IMG/VR virus record: IMGVR_UViG_3300025646_000015
Coordinates: 1 to 64,000 of that record
DNA from: a virus
Length of the DNA stretch: 64,000 bases
Direction: 5' to 3' (one strand)
Shown: piece by piece, positions 56,511 to 64,000 of the stretch
Position numbering within the stretch: position 1 is the first letter of the stretch
Layout: each line of letters opens with the position of its first letter
The notes under the pieces: generated by a model
Told to the model about the DNA's origin: nothing
Databases searched by the model: none
Seen by the model: the letters and a program-made list of their open reading frames with translations, nothing else
Translations under genes and position numbers: made by a program

Positions 56511-57046
56511 TCTACATTATATATTTCTGTATTGGGTTTAGGTATAAATTTTACACTATCATTTACTATATGATCATCCCATATGATCTTATTTGTTGGT
56601 TGCGCGGCAAAATTGCCCTCGTTTAATTTGATAAAATGAAATGGTTTGTAAAACTTTGGGTCTTCTGCTCGATCTGAGCCATAAGGTTCTAAGGTAAACA
56701 TATATTGACCATGATGAAATTCTTTATTTTCATCAAAAAACTTACAATTCATATATTTGAGATAGTCGTATTCAATAACACTGTTAGAATAGCTAAATGA
56801 ATCATAAGTCATTAAGAATGATAAATCTCTTTGTGGAGCTTCCTTGAGCCAGCAAAAGGCATGTAAGGGTAACTTTGTATATACCGCGCCATTTTCAATC
56901 ATAGCTACAAATGTCATAGCTTGATTTTTGATTGTATGGACGCCGAAAATTACACAATTTAAATGATCGGGTATATCTTCAGAATTAGAAACAAATTCTC
57001 TCCTCAAAAAGCATTTGATTGCTGGAGTGTTATTGCATAACTTCAC
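56507..57046 (-). CDS. Conserved phage protein, 179 aa
   Basis: FLRREFVSNSEDIPDHLNCVIFGVHTI (about 13-39), MIENGAVYTKLPLHAFCW, SFSYSNSVIEYDYLKYMNC and NEGNFAAQPTNKIIW recur in a phage protein of unknown, perhaps structural, function. ATGA-coupled to both neighbours, between virion-like and glycan genes. Confidence 0.65.
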   Translation of the reverse strand: MKLCNNTPAIKCFLRREFVSNSEDIPDHLNCVIFGVHTIKNQAMTFVAMIENGAVYTKLPLHAFCWLKEAPQRDLSFLMTYDSFSYSNSVIEYDYLKYMNCKFFDENKEFHHGQYMFTLEPYGSDRAEDPKFYKPFHFIKLNEGNFAAQPTNKIIWDDHIVNDSVKFIPKPNTEIYNVE

Positions 57047-57744
57047 ACATCTTTAGGTTTTTTTTTCTTTTGCGCTTTTTTATATGCTTCTGGATCTGGG
57101 CGATCTTTATCTCCAGGTTTTGCTGGACGATAGTTTTTACCTTCCCTTTTTTTCTTTTCTCTAATGTTATGCCAAAGGCCTTTGCCTTCAGCCTCTGATT
57201 TCTCTTTAGGTTCTTCTTCTTTTTTGGAATCTTTATCTTCTGCTTTCTTGGGATCTTTGCCCTGTTTTTTTAAAATTTTCTTTTGCATTTCTGGGGGAAG
57301 TTTTTTTTGCTGCTCAGTTAATTCGGCATCAGATTCATCTAAATAATTTAAGAGATCTTCATAAGTTTCTTCGGAACCCTTTGTGACTTTAGTAACACTT
57401 TTCTTGCTCCACATTTTACATGACCAATAGCGGGCTTTTGTTTTTGGTCCTGGATTTTCACAATTATGTCTCGCGCGAAAAGATTTCCTGCGCTCAGGAC
57501 TGTCTCTTTTGATTTCCATATTGGGGTCTCCAAAATTAACTTTAACGACATTACCCTTTTCGTTTTTCACATAGACCGAAAACTTCTTTGGTCCGCCTGG
57601 TGTACGAAAAGGTTTGTTTAAAGTCTTGCCCTTTGTTTTTTCTTCGGCCCAAGCTTCTTCGCCAATTTCTTCTTCGTTCCCAACTTCGGCAGCAAACGCT
57701 TTCTTGATTTCTGAGGAAAAATCTATTTCATGTTTGTAATTCAT
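57043..57744 (-). CDS. Conserved phage head-region protein, 233 aa
   Basis: The core KPFRTPGGPKKFSVYVKNEK, KVNFGDPNMEIKRDSPERRKS and FRARHNCENPGPKTKARYWS (about residues 44-110) is a very conserved phage domain often fused to head or protease proteins; role unknown. Several Cys and a basic Lys/Glu C-terminus. The ATG at 57744 is chosen because residues before it read through the divergent promoter region. Confidence 0.7.
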   Translation of the reverse strand: MNYKHEIDFSSEIKKAFAAEVGNEEEIGEEAWAEEKTKGKTLNKPFRTPGGPKKFSVYVKNEKGNVVKVNFGDPNMEIKRDSPERRKSFRARHNCENPGPKTKARYWSCKMWSKKSVTKVTKGSEETYEDLLNYLDESDAELTEQQKKLPPEMQKKILKKQGKDPKKAEDKDSKKEEEPKEKSEAEGKGLWHNIREKKKREGKNYRPAKPGDKDRPDPEAYKKAQKKKKPKDV

Positions 57745-57760
57745 GTGTAATATATATTGG

Positions 57761-58066
57761 ATGGTAATAATTGATTCAAGATTAACTGCTCCACCTAGTG
57801 AAGTGTGTCTCTTTAGAGAAATTACACTATTCACGCGAGCTTTTCTGCAAGAAAATATAGTTTTAGAATGCAGAAGGGAAGAAAGAGATTTTTACTATAA
57901 ATGGTTGAAAAATAAAGCGGCATGGGATTATGTTGAGGATTTTATACAACCAAAATCTGAAAACGGGAGAATTTCTATAAGAACTAAAGATGGAGATATA
58001 ACCATAGATAGAATTAACTATCAAAATATAAATTTTATATTGCAAAGATTAGGCATATGGACATAG
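57761..58066 (+). CDS. Hypothetical protein, 101 aa
   Basis: Starts MVIIDSRLTAPPSEVCLFREI; strand/helix mix with WLKNKAAWDYVEDFIQP. Start at 57743 also possible. Divergent from the head-region gene. Function unknown. Confidence 0.6.
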   Translation: MVIIDSRLTAPPSEVCLFREITLFTRAFLQENIVLECRREERDFYYKWLKNKAAWDYVEDFIQPKSENGRISIRTKDGDITIDRINYQNINFILQRLGIWT

Positions 58067-58257
58067 GCAAAGAAAGATTATTGCATTTTATAGTTTTTTT
58101 ATGTTTCATGCTTATTTATATATGTTATGAAAAAAATAAAGAAAACGAAAAATTAAAAGACATGGTATACGAAGCAGAAAAAACCATTGGCATACAAAAC
58201 CAAGTTATTATTAATCAGAAACATTACATAGAGGCAATTAATAAATTTATAAATTAA
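58057..58257 (+). CDS. Membrane-anchored coiled-coil protein, 66 aa
   Basis: One membrane segment (LLHFIVFLCFMLIYICY) then a coiled coil. Same design as the protein at 33864; an i-spanin-like or virion-assembly role is possible. Overlaps the previous gene by ten bases and the convergent gene by four. Confidence 0.55.
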   Translation: MDIGKERLLHFIVFLCFMLIYICYEKNKENEKLKDMVYEAEKTIGIQNQVIINQKHYIEAINKFIN

Positions 58258-58790
58258 CGATATTCTTTTTTTAAGAGTCTCCACCTGTCGGAGTCAATTG
58301 GTTTATCTCCTGAATCTATAGAATTAATCATGTTAATAACCTCTTCTATTGAGTTATATATATATTTATGAGGAATCATGCCAAACATCCATAATGGGGT
58401 TTTTACTTTACCGCCTTCGATGCTAATAAAAATTGGTTTTTTCATCCTTACAGCAGTCACAATTTCTTCTGCACTACCCCAACTTGCGACTTCTGGAACT
58501 AAATGAGCAATAATAAAATCACTTCTATCTACTAAATTTAGATCATAAGATCTTATAGTCTTTAGTTTTTCTGAAAGTACATCATATTTTTTATTTTTTA
58601 ATAAAAAGTCCATTTCTGTTCGAGAGTTTTCACTCTCATCAACGTCTTTCACAAAAGGTTTATCGTATGGATTAAAGCATAAAATATTAAGTTTGCTCAA
58701 CTCTTTAGTAACTTCTTTTCTCCAATTTCTTCCATTAAGATACTGCATATGTCCAACCAAATAAACTTTGGTTTTCTGCAATAAATTCAT
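58254..58790 (-). CDS. Nucleoside 2-deoxyribosyltransferase-like protein
   Basis: 178 residues. VYLVGHMQYLNGRNWRKEV (9-27), LCFNPYDKPF, SDFIIAHLVPEVASWGSAEEI (about 88-108), KPIFISIEGG match the NDT fold (Y-L-x-G, D-x-x-x-x, W/G-S/T-x-x-E). May salvage or modify nucleosides for the phage; wide in large phages. Confidence 0.7.
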   Translation of the reverse strand: MNLLQKTKVYLVGHMQYLNGRNWRKEVTKELSKLNILCFNPYDKPFVKDVDESENSRTEMDFLLKNKKYDVLSEKLKTIRSYDLNLVDRSDFIIAHLVPEVASWGSAEEIVTAVRMKKPIFISIEGGKVKTPLWMFGMIPHKYIYNSIEEVINMINSIDSGDKPIDSDRWRLLKKEYR

Positions 58791-58793
58791 ACT

Positions 58794-59543
58794 TTAATTT
58801 TTTAAAAGTTTGATTATCTCCCTAGCTATTTTAGGGGGTATATCTTCATAAGAAGACCAAGAAGATGGATCAAATTCTTTAAGATCAATGATATAGATAC
58901 CGTCTTTATGCCATTGCCTTAATTGATCTAGGAAATTTTCAAAACTTGAAAGACCGAATGCCTCCGCACTGGATTTCACGAAACCTTGAGGCGTTAGTGA
59001 TGAAGATGGATTTGATAATGAAGGATTAGATAAACCTGACTTATCAATTTCATCGTCTCCGACAATATGGATATTAAGAAAATTTCTAACACATCTCACA
59101 AAAGCTCGATTACAAGCAATTGTCTCTAAAAACTTAGTGGCAAAACTGCTGGTATTATTTAATGTAGCATTTGCCGCGTCTTGGAATAAAACAGATTCAA
59201 AACTTGTTTCATAATTAGGAAGAAACTCTATAGAGCATAAAACTGAAACATGAAAGTCTTCGCACTTAATAAAGTCATATTTTACACTTTTAAAACCTCG
59301 AAGCTTTGCCAATTCTTTTATGCCTCCTAATTTAATTAACAACTGATGGTCTTCTAATCCATCAATAGATTTAGGCATAGGTTTCTTTCTTAGTTCAAAC
59401 CAACTCTTGTTTGGGAATAAGAATTCATCTTTAACCATCGCTCTCCAATTGACAGAGCCATCTTCAGAAAAATTATAATTATAATCTTTTATTAGCCCCC
59501 TGTCGTCACGCTGGAAATTTAATTTTAATTGATTTTCTTGCAT
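58794..59543 (-). CDS. Possible Rad52/ERF-like ssDNA-annealing protein
   Basis: 249 residues. Residues about 73-165 (LGGIKELAKLRGFKSVKYDF then VSVLCSIEFLPNYETSFESVLFQDAANATLNNT) end with FLETIACNRAFVRCVRNFLNI, reminiscent of the R-A-F-R/A-L-R-x-F helix of Rad52/ERF/Sak. C-terminal PSSWSSYEDIPP is variable. Adjacent SSB-like gene fits a recombination module. Low-moderate confidence. Confidence 0.4.
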   Translation of the reverse strand: MQENQLKLNFQRDDRGLIKDYNYNFSEDGSVNWRAMVKDEFLFPNKSWFELRKKPMPKSIDGLEDHQLLIKLGGIKELAKLRGFKSVKYDFIKCEDFHVSVLCSIEFLPNYETSFESVLFQDAANATLNNTSSFATKFLETIACNRAFVRCVRNFLNIHIVGDDEIDKSGLSNPSLSNPSSSLTPQGFVKSSAEAFGLSSFENFLDQLRQWHKDGIYIIDLKEFDPSSWSSYEDIPPKIAREIIKLLKN

Positions 59544-59548
59544 AATAT

Positions 59549-60649
59549 TTAAGATGTTTTATAAAAAAAGAAAAAATCTTGATCTTCCCACAAGTCAGAA
59601 GCATCAATGATTGATTCTAGTTCACCTGAGGATTGTTGACCAATGACCCAGTGAGCCTTACTGCAAAACTCTCCGTTTTTGGAAAACAAACGTTTAGATG
59701 AAAACATCTTAGTATTATCGCAAAATTCAATAGAATTGTCAATATCTTTTTTTGTTTTTTTAGGGTAGTGAAAAATAGTTTCGTCAATGTATTTTAGCCT
59801 AACATCTTTTAATATATCTTCATTATCAACATACAATTCATATGGAACATTATAGTATTTTAATGTTTCAACAAATGTAAAATCTTGATCTAAAGAGTTT
59901 TTCATGTTGACACAGAATCGTAAATTTCCATGCCTTGCTAAATTAATAAATTCATTAGAAAAAGGTTTGTCCGTAATAATACTCGCGACCCTTTGATTGC
60001 AAAAATTTAAAATTTTATTCTCATCAAAAGATAAATCAGCTCGTATATTTAAACTAGATCTAGGGAAAAAATTTGGAGCAGGATCAAAATCAGGTATAAC
60101 TTCGATTACATCTTGATTAGATAAGTTTCCTCTATAAATGTTATTTAGCTTGTTTAACTCGTGATCAATCCCTAGGATGTTTAAAATTTTAGAAGCAATA
60201 TTTGAAGTACTGATATTAATGTAGTTATTGTTGCATTCTAGGTAATCACCTTTGTATTTGGGCCAACAAAACTGACCAAAGTCTTTGGGGAAAAGACAAA
60301 AGCTTGGAACATTAAAACTATTTGATACATAAGTAAAATGATCGTACTCGGAAATGTGACATAAAGATTTAGATATTAAATAAGAGTTTTGATTGAAAGA
60401 AAGATTTTTTTTATCTACAACGTTATATAAAGAATCTTTACAGTTTCCTATTAATAGAACCTTAATGTCTTGTTTCTCAAGATAGGGTAGGATTAATCTA
60501 ATAACTTCATTCCAGTACTTGTAAAATTTTTCATTATCAAAAGAAATGCTTACATAATTTTCATGCAAATTTGGATAAAAACAAGGGTTTACAGAAATTT
60601 CGTCGAACTTCAATGCAGAATACAGAGAGAATTTTTCCAATTTGTTCAT
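59549..60649 (-). CDS. GT-B/heptosyltransferase-like C-terminal-half protein
   Basis: 366 residues. NLHENYVSISFDNEKFYKYW, DIKVLLIGNCKDSLYNVV (about 61-78), LSFNQNSYLISKSLCHISEYDHFTYVSNSFNVPSFCLF (about 83-120) resemble the C-terminal half of GT9/ADP-heptose transferases. The upstream gene ends with a GT9-like N-terminal half, and the two overlap by four bases, suggesting a gene split. Second half unknown. Confidence 0.45.
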   Translation of the reverse strand: MNKLEKFSLYSALKFDEISVNPCFYPNLHENYVSISFDNEKFYKYWNEVIRLILPYLEKQDIKVLLIGNCKDSLYNVVDKKNLSFNQNSYLISKSLCHISEYDHFTYVSNSFNVPSFCLFPKDFGQFCWPKYKGDYLECNNNYINISTSNIASKILNILGIDHELNKLNNIYRGNLSNQDVIEVIPDFDPAPNFFPRSSLNIRADLSFDENKILNFCNQRVASIITDKPFSNEFINLARHGNLRFCVNMKNSLDQDFTFVETLKYYNVPYELYVDNEDILKDVRLKYIDETIFHYPKKTKKDIDNSIEFCDNTKMFSSKRLFSKNGEFCSKAHWVIGQQSSGELESIIDASDLWEDQDFFFFYKTS

Positions 60650-62535
60650 TGAGAAGATAGATTAATTAATTTGTTTTCAATACTGGAAGATGGGGCTTGA
60701 ACCAAATCAAAATTATAATAATAATCAAAATACTGAAGCATAGTTTTCTCTGAAGAAAATTCTTTTTGGTATGGAATCATTTGATATATACAAGGATGTC
60801 CAGACAGGATCGAGTGATGAGTCAATTTTGTAGAAAAATAAACATCAACATTATGAAACTTATTCTTAAAATCTTTGATTAAGGATGAAACTAATAGCAA
60901 ATCTTCTATAGAATTAGTAGAAACAAACAAAGCTTTCTTATTTTCGTTTTTTGGAAAAATATCTTCTATGCCAATTTGAGCATCTTTTTTTTCAATTTTT
61001 GCATTCTCGGAATGAGCTACTGATTTAAAATAATTCAATATATTAGATCTAGACATTCCATTTCTGATTTGATTCATCCAGTGCTTGTGTCCATCATCAT
61101 AATGATCAAGATCAATTTTTAATATATTTTTATATATATCAATCAGCCAAGAAGAATCATCCTGACTGTTATTGGGTGAATATTCTGGGTCGCGTTTCTC
61201 CAGGTCAAAAGAAAAGTCTTCAATATAATCCATGGAATCAAATATTTCTTCAAGTTTTTTGCCGATAACTGGAATAGAATAGTTGTCAATAACATATTGT
61301 CTTGATTTTTCCCCCATCATTTTGCGTTGATTAAAATCCATCTTAAAGACTTTTTTTAAATTTTTAAAAATACTTTGAGGGGATGTACTGGCTTTAATAA
61401 ATTGAGTGCCAGGTTCTCTGTACTCAGACCAATCAAGTGGTAGTCCCCCGCTGTCTTTATTGCAAGAATCTATTCCGCAAGAGTAATTAGTAACTAAAGT
61501 TATAAGTTCTGTAAGCTTAGCTTCTTGTATAGGTATTTCCTGTCCGCCACTAGTGAATGGATGGCAATAAACATCCATTAAATTATATATCTCATTCAAC
61601 TGCTTTTCATTAACACCATGACTTATGTTTACGGTGTTTTGAGATTTAGAAGATCCGCATATAGGGCAATCTTTCTCTTGTCCAGTGAAAGGCTTAATTT
61701 CATAATTAGAACAATTAGGGCAATAATAAGTGCAGAGAATATCTCTTGGATCAATTTGTTTTTCTTTAATTAAAGAAACAATATCCCAACCTTCAGAAAA
61801 ATTAGTGTGCAACAAAAGCTTGGCTTTGCTTTGGGGATAATTTTTTTTAAAAATCCTAAAACCTTCTAGCAAATTAGGAACACTTTTTCTCAATTGATTT
61901 CTAAAAACAAATCCTATAACAAAAGAATCTTCATCAATTTGAAAACGCTCTCTAAGCGATGATCTCTTAACAGAATCAAGCTTAAAAAAGTTAGTGTCAT
62001 CAACCCCGCCATGAAGAGTCTTTACATGATTGATTCCATAATCTTCTTTAAAAGATTGTTCGGCAAAGCTTGACCAAACATAATAATTCTTAATTTTACT
62101 CGCAGATTTTACAGCATCAGGCAAAAGAGGAAGGCTATCAAGAGTAGTCCATACCATGGAATTTATTTTATTCCACCAATCTTTTTGAATAAAAGGGGAA
62201 AGTCCCCATATATCTTCAACACCTAAATATATATCAGGCTTTTCTGTTTTTATTACTTGATCAATCTGGAAATGTCCATATTGAGCAGACCTAGAAAGAT
62301 TAGGGTCAGAAGTTAATCTGTCTAACTCTTCTTGAGAGCTTGGCAATCCACCAATAGCTTTCCATGGTAAAGTTTGTAAAGCTTGGTGTCCATTGGCAAC
62401 CCCATTGCTTAATTCAATTATTTCATACTTGCCAGTTGAGGCCAGATATCTTAGTATATTTTTGGCATTCTTGCCGAAACCAGTAAGGACTCTTGAGTAA
62501 TTACTGTGAAAGATTATTTTTTTCTTTCTTTTCAC
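60646..62535 (-). CDS. Glycosyltransferase (GT4-like) with zinc ribbon and GT9-like tail
   Basis: 629 residues, GTG start. GT-B fold with KIIFHSNYSRVLTGFGKNAKNIL (about 5-27) and HPFTSGGQEIPIQEAKL (about 325-341), the donor-binding E-x7-E zone. Four cysteines CPNCSNYE...CPICGSS (about 272-295) form a zinc ribbon inserted between. Residues about 540-629 (VDVYFSTKLTHHSILSGHPCI) look like a GT9 N-terminus. Modifies glycans or virion surface. Confidence 0.65.
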   Translation of the reverse strand: MKRKKKIIFHSNYSRVLTGFGKNAKNILRYLASTGKYEIIELSNGVANGHQALQTLPWKAIGGLPSSQEELDRLTSDPNLSRSAQYGHFQIDQVIKTEKPDIYLGVEDIWGLSPFIQKDWWNKINSMVWTTLDSLPLLPDAVKSASKIKNYYVWSSFAEQSFKEDYGINHVKTLHGGVDDTNFFKLDSVKRSSLRERFQIDEDSFVIGFVFRNQLRKSVPNLLEGFRIFKKNYPQSKAKLLLHTNFSEGWDIVSLIKEKQIDPRDILCTYYCPNCSNYEIKPFTGQEKDCPICGSSKSQNTVNISHGVNEKQLNEIYNLMDVYCHPFTSGGQEIPIQEAKLTELITLVTNYSCGIDSCNKDSGGLPLDWSEYREPGTQFIKASTSPQSIFKNLKKVFKMDFNQRKMMGEKSRQYVIDNYSIPVIGKKLEEIFDSMDYIEDFSFDLEKRDPEYSPNNSQDDSSWLIDIYKNILKIDLDHYDDGHKHWMNQIRNGMSRSNILNYFKSVAHSENAKIEKKDAQIGIEDIFPKNENKKALFVSTNSIEDLLLVSSLIKDFKNKFHNVDVYFSTKLTHHSILSGHPCIYQMIPYQKEFSSEKTMLQYFDYYYNFDLVQAPSSSIENKLINLSSQ

Positions 62536-62544
62536 TACGCAAAA

Positions 62545-63114
62545 TTAAAAAGGATCTTCTTCTGTAATTTCTGCCTTAGGGGAATTGTCTGATTGATAAT
62601 TTCGACTTGAATTAATTTGATAATCGATATAGGAATCAATGTATTTAATCAATAGTCTTTTTAGTACTTCAAGTTCTCCAGGTTCAAGCGCTATTTTTAT
62701 GTTTACTGACTTATTTTTAGATAAAGAAAAGCCAAAACAGGGAACAATAACATCTGATTCCTCAAAAGACTTACTAGAAGAATTGTAACTAGAAACTTTA
62801 GAGTTCTTGTCCCAAGGAGTCAACTTGATTGTCGTTGTATTCTCTCCATATGAATGAAAAGAAGAAAACTGAGTTCTATTATTTAGAGCATTAAGGAACT
62901 CTCCTGCTTCATTATGATTAATTTTAGTATTAATCGTTTTTTCTGGGTTTTTAGCGTTACCAGAAAAAGATCCAGTTTTCTTTGAATCGTTCCACCCATG
63001 CTGAGCTATAGAGCTGATATAAAATGAAGGGGCATTATTTTTTTCTTCAGACAAAGAAAATGTAAATGCAGATCCAGAATTCTTGCTGTTAGGTTTGTAA
63101 AATTGAATAGACAT
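62545..63114 (-). CDS. Candidate ssDNA-binding protein (SSB-like tail)
   Basis: 189 residues, beta-rich: MSIQFYKPNSKNSGSAFTFS, WNDSKKTGSFSGNAKNPEKT, INHNEAGEFLNALNN. The Glu-rich C-terminal peptide ends ITEEDPF, like the acidic D-x-x-P-F tail by which SSBs and gp32-type proteins hold partners. The fold looks PC4/Whirly-like by pattern but is not proved. Neighbours include a possible annealing protein. Confidence 0.45.
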   Translation of the reverse strand: MSIQFYKPNSKNSGSAFTFSLSEEKNNAPSFYISSIAQHGWNDSKKTGSFSGNAKNPEKTINTKINHNEAGEFLNALNNRTQFSSFHSYGENTTTIKLTPWDKNSKVSSYNSSSKSFEESDVIVPCFGFSLSKNKSVNIKIALEPGELEVLKRLLIKYIDSYIDYQINSSRNYQSDNSPKAEITEEDPF

Positions 63115-63116
63115 AA

Positions 63117-63710
63117 TTATGAATTGGCTAGTTTTTCTTCGACTTTAAGCAAGATATCTAAAACTTCATGCTCGTAACGAGTGTGTGTCCTCATTTTTTC
63201 AGCATCATCTGAAATATTGGACATTTCTTGAACAAATCTAGCATAAATTTCTTCATATCCATTAAAGAAGCAAACTTCTCCAGAGAAAAATTTTCTAACT
63301 TCTTCATTAGCTTCTTTGGGGGCTACTCCAGCAGTCGGCCTAAGTTTGTGGGTAACAATATAAGATGTCGCATCTTCTTGTTCTTTAAATGTATTTTCAT
63401 TTAGAAGACGTTCTTCTTTTGATGGCATTAATGTGATACTGATAACTTGATTGTCTCGTTCGCAAACCAAGAATTTATAACCTTTAGTGACTTCCAACTT
63501 CTTTTTTGTTAAAAAAGATTTTAATTCTTTAACATCGCTACAATAATTCCATTCCCTTTCTTCATAATTTTCTCCACAAGGATGGAATTCAACTAACCTG
63601 TCCCCAAGATGGGTAACTACAAAATTAGAATTCTGAGGCGAGTCTAGATCATTTACATGAATATCTGCTTCAGCTGCGTTTTCTTTGTCGATTTTATTTT
63701 TATTTTTCAT
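63117..63710 (-). CDS. Hypothetical protein, 197 aa
   Basis: Contains WNYCSDVKELKSFLTKKKLEV and LRPTAGVAPKEANEEVRKF; soluble, charged. Between the SSB-like gene and the Clp-type gene, overlapping the latter by 11 bases. Function unknown. Confidence 0.55.
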   Translation of the reverse strand: MKNKNKIDKENAAEADIHVNDLDSPQNSNFVVTHLGDRLVEFHPCGENYEEREWNYCSDVKELKSFLTKKKLEVTKGYKFLVCERDNQVISITLMPSKEERLLNENTFKEQEDATSYIVTHKLRPTAGVAPKEANEEVRKFFSGEVCFFNGYEEIYARFVQEMSNISDDAEKMRTHTRYEHEVLDILLKVEEKLANS

Positions 63711-64000
63711 TTTTTTTGATTTGATCTAATGTTATTTTGATATTGGAAGAAGAATCTTTTATAATCATTTTAGATATTATTTTTTCAATATTTTTTTGAA
63801 TAATATTTTGAATTGGTCTAGCCCCCAAGTTTGCATCAAAAGCTTTTTGAGAAAGAAAGTCAATACATTCCGAATCCAAGGTAACTTCAATTTTATACAT
63901 TTTTTTGATTTTTCTAATCAACTTTGATATATTTTTCTTTGTGAGAAATTTAATTTGCTCTAAAGAAAATGTATTGAATAGCAATATATCATCGATTCTA
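63700..64000 (-). CDS. ClpA/ClpB-type AAA+ ATPase, C-terminal fragment
   Basis: Only the last 100 residues are in the window. RIDDILLFNTFSLEQIKFL is the sensor-2 start of the second AAA module and FLSQKAFDANLGARPIQNIIQKNIE the conserved Clp D2-small domain (GARP/L core). The frame is open to the window edge, so the N-terminus lies beyond. Unfoldase or disaggregase. Confidence 0.75.
   Translation of the reverse strand, partial: RIDDILLFNTFSLEQIKFLTKKNISKLIRKIKKMYKIEVTLDSECIDFLSQKAFDANLGARPIQNIIQKNIEKIISKMIIKDSSSNIKITLDQIKKNEK

Noticed and set aside
1-64000. CRISPR arrays, insertion sequences, rRNA genes
   Set aside because: No repeat-spacer array, transposase or rRNA core was seen on either strand.

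Overview
The window is a contiguous piece of a large, AT-rich tailed-phage genome, tightly packed and almost entirely transcribed from the minus strand. Phage hallmarks are an rIIA/rIIB-like pair, a gp88-like protein, a DUF932 protein, a UvsE-type UV endonuclease, HNH endonucleases, a Dcm-type cytosine methyltransferase, Hsp20, a lone virion-type protein, two tRNAs and a tmRNA. No terminase, portal, capsid or polymerase is present, so only part of the genome is visible. Gene density, tRNAs plus tmRNA and a Clp-type ATPase fit a large myovirus-like phage (inference). A PVC-type ECF sigma factor and a secreted LamG protein with a Trp/Tyr-rich tail hint at a Verrucomicrobiota/Planctomycetota-type host; this is a hint, not proof.

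Region 1 (about 1-37.7 kb) is the accessory or early region: some 85 mostly tiny genes. Most transcription units begin with a TTGAC(A/T/G) -35 box, a 17-base spacer and a -10 hexamer, and in about twenty cases the ATG starts only about six bases after the -10 box. Transcription should then begin on or beside the start codon, giving leaderless mRNAs. This rule corrects several starts and reveals genes of 26-57 codons. Genes further down each unit carry ordinary Shine-Dalgarno sites. Recognisable products are rIIA/rIIB-like proteins, SprT-like protease, SET-domain protein, macro-domain protein, UvsE, a large GHKL ATPase with an unknown partner, a RuvB-like ATPase beside a PD-(D/E)XK-like protein, and an outer-membrane beta-barrel. 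The region also holds a roughly 384-nt structured RNA with a perfect promoter and terminator, and a short tRNA-like RNA with its own promoter.

Region 2 (about 37.8-62.5 kb) is a glycan/surface-modification island: fucosyltransferase-like proteins, GT-A and GT-B glycosyltransferases, an RmlD-like reductase, FkbM and other methyltransferases, two sulfotransferases and a GNAT-fold protein resembling aminoacyl-tRNA-protein transferases. Within it lie a regulator block (ECF sigma, HTH protein, second sigma-like protein), a Dcm methyltransferase, Hsp20 and the tmRNA. The tmRNA appears to encode an unusually long tag of about 34 residues ending EMVA.

Region 3 (about 58.2-64 kb) returns to DNA metabolism: a nucleoside deoxyribosyltransferase-like protein, a possible Rad52/ERF-like annealing protein, a candidate ssDNA-binding protein ending EEDPF, and the C-terminus of a ClpA/B-type AAA+ ATPase running off the window.
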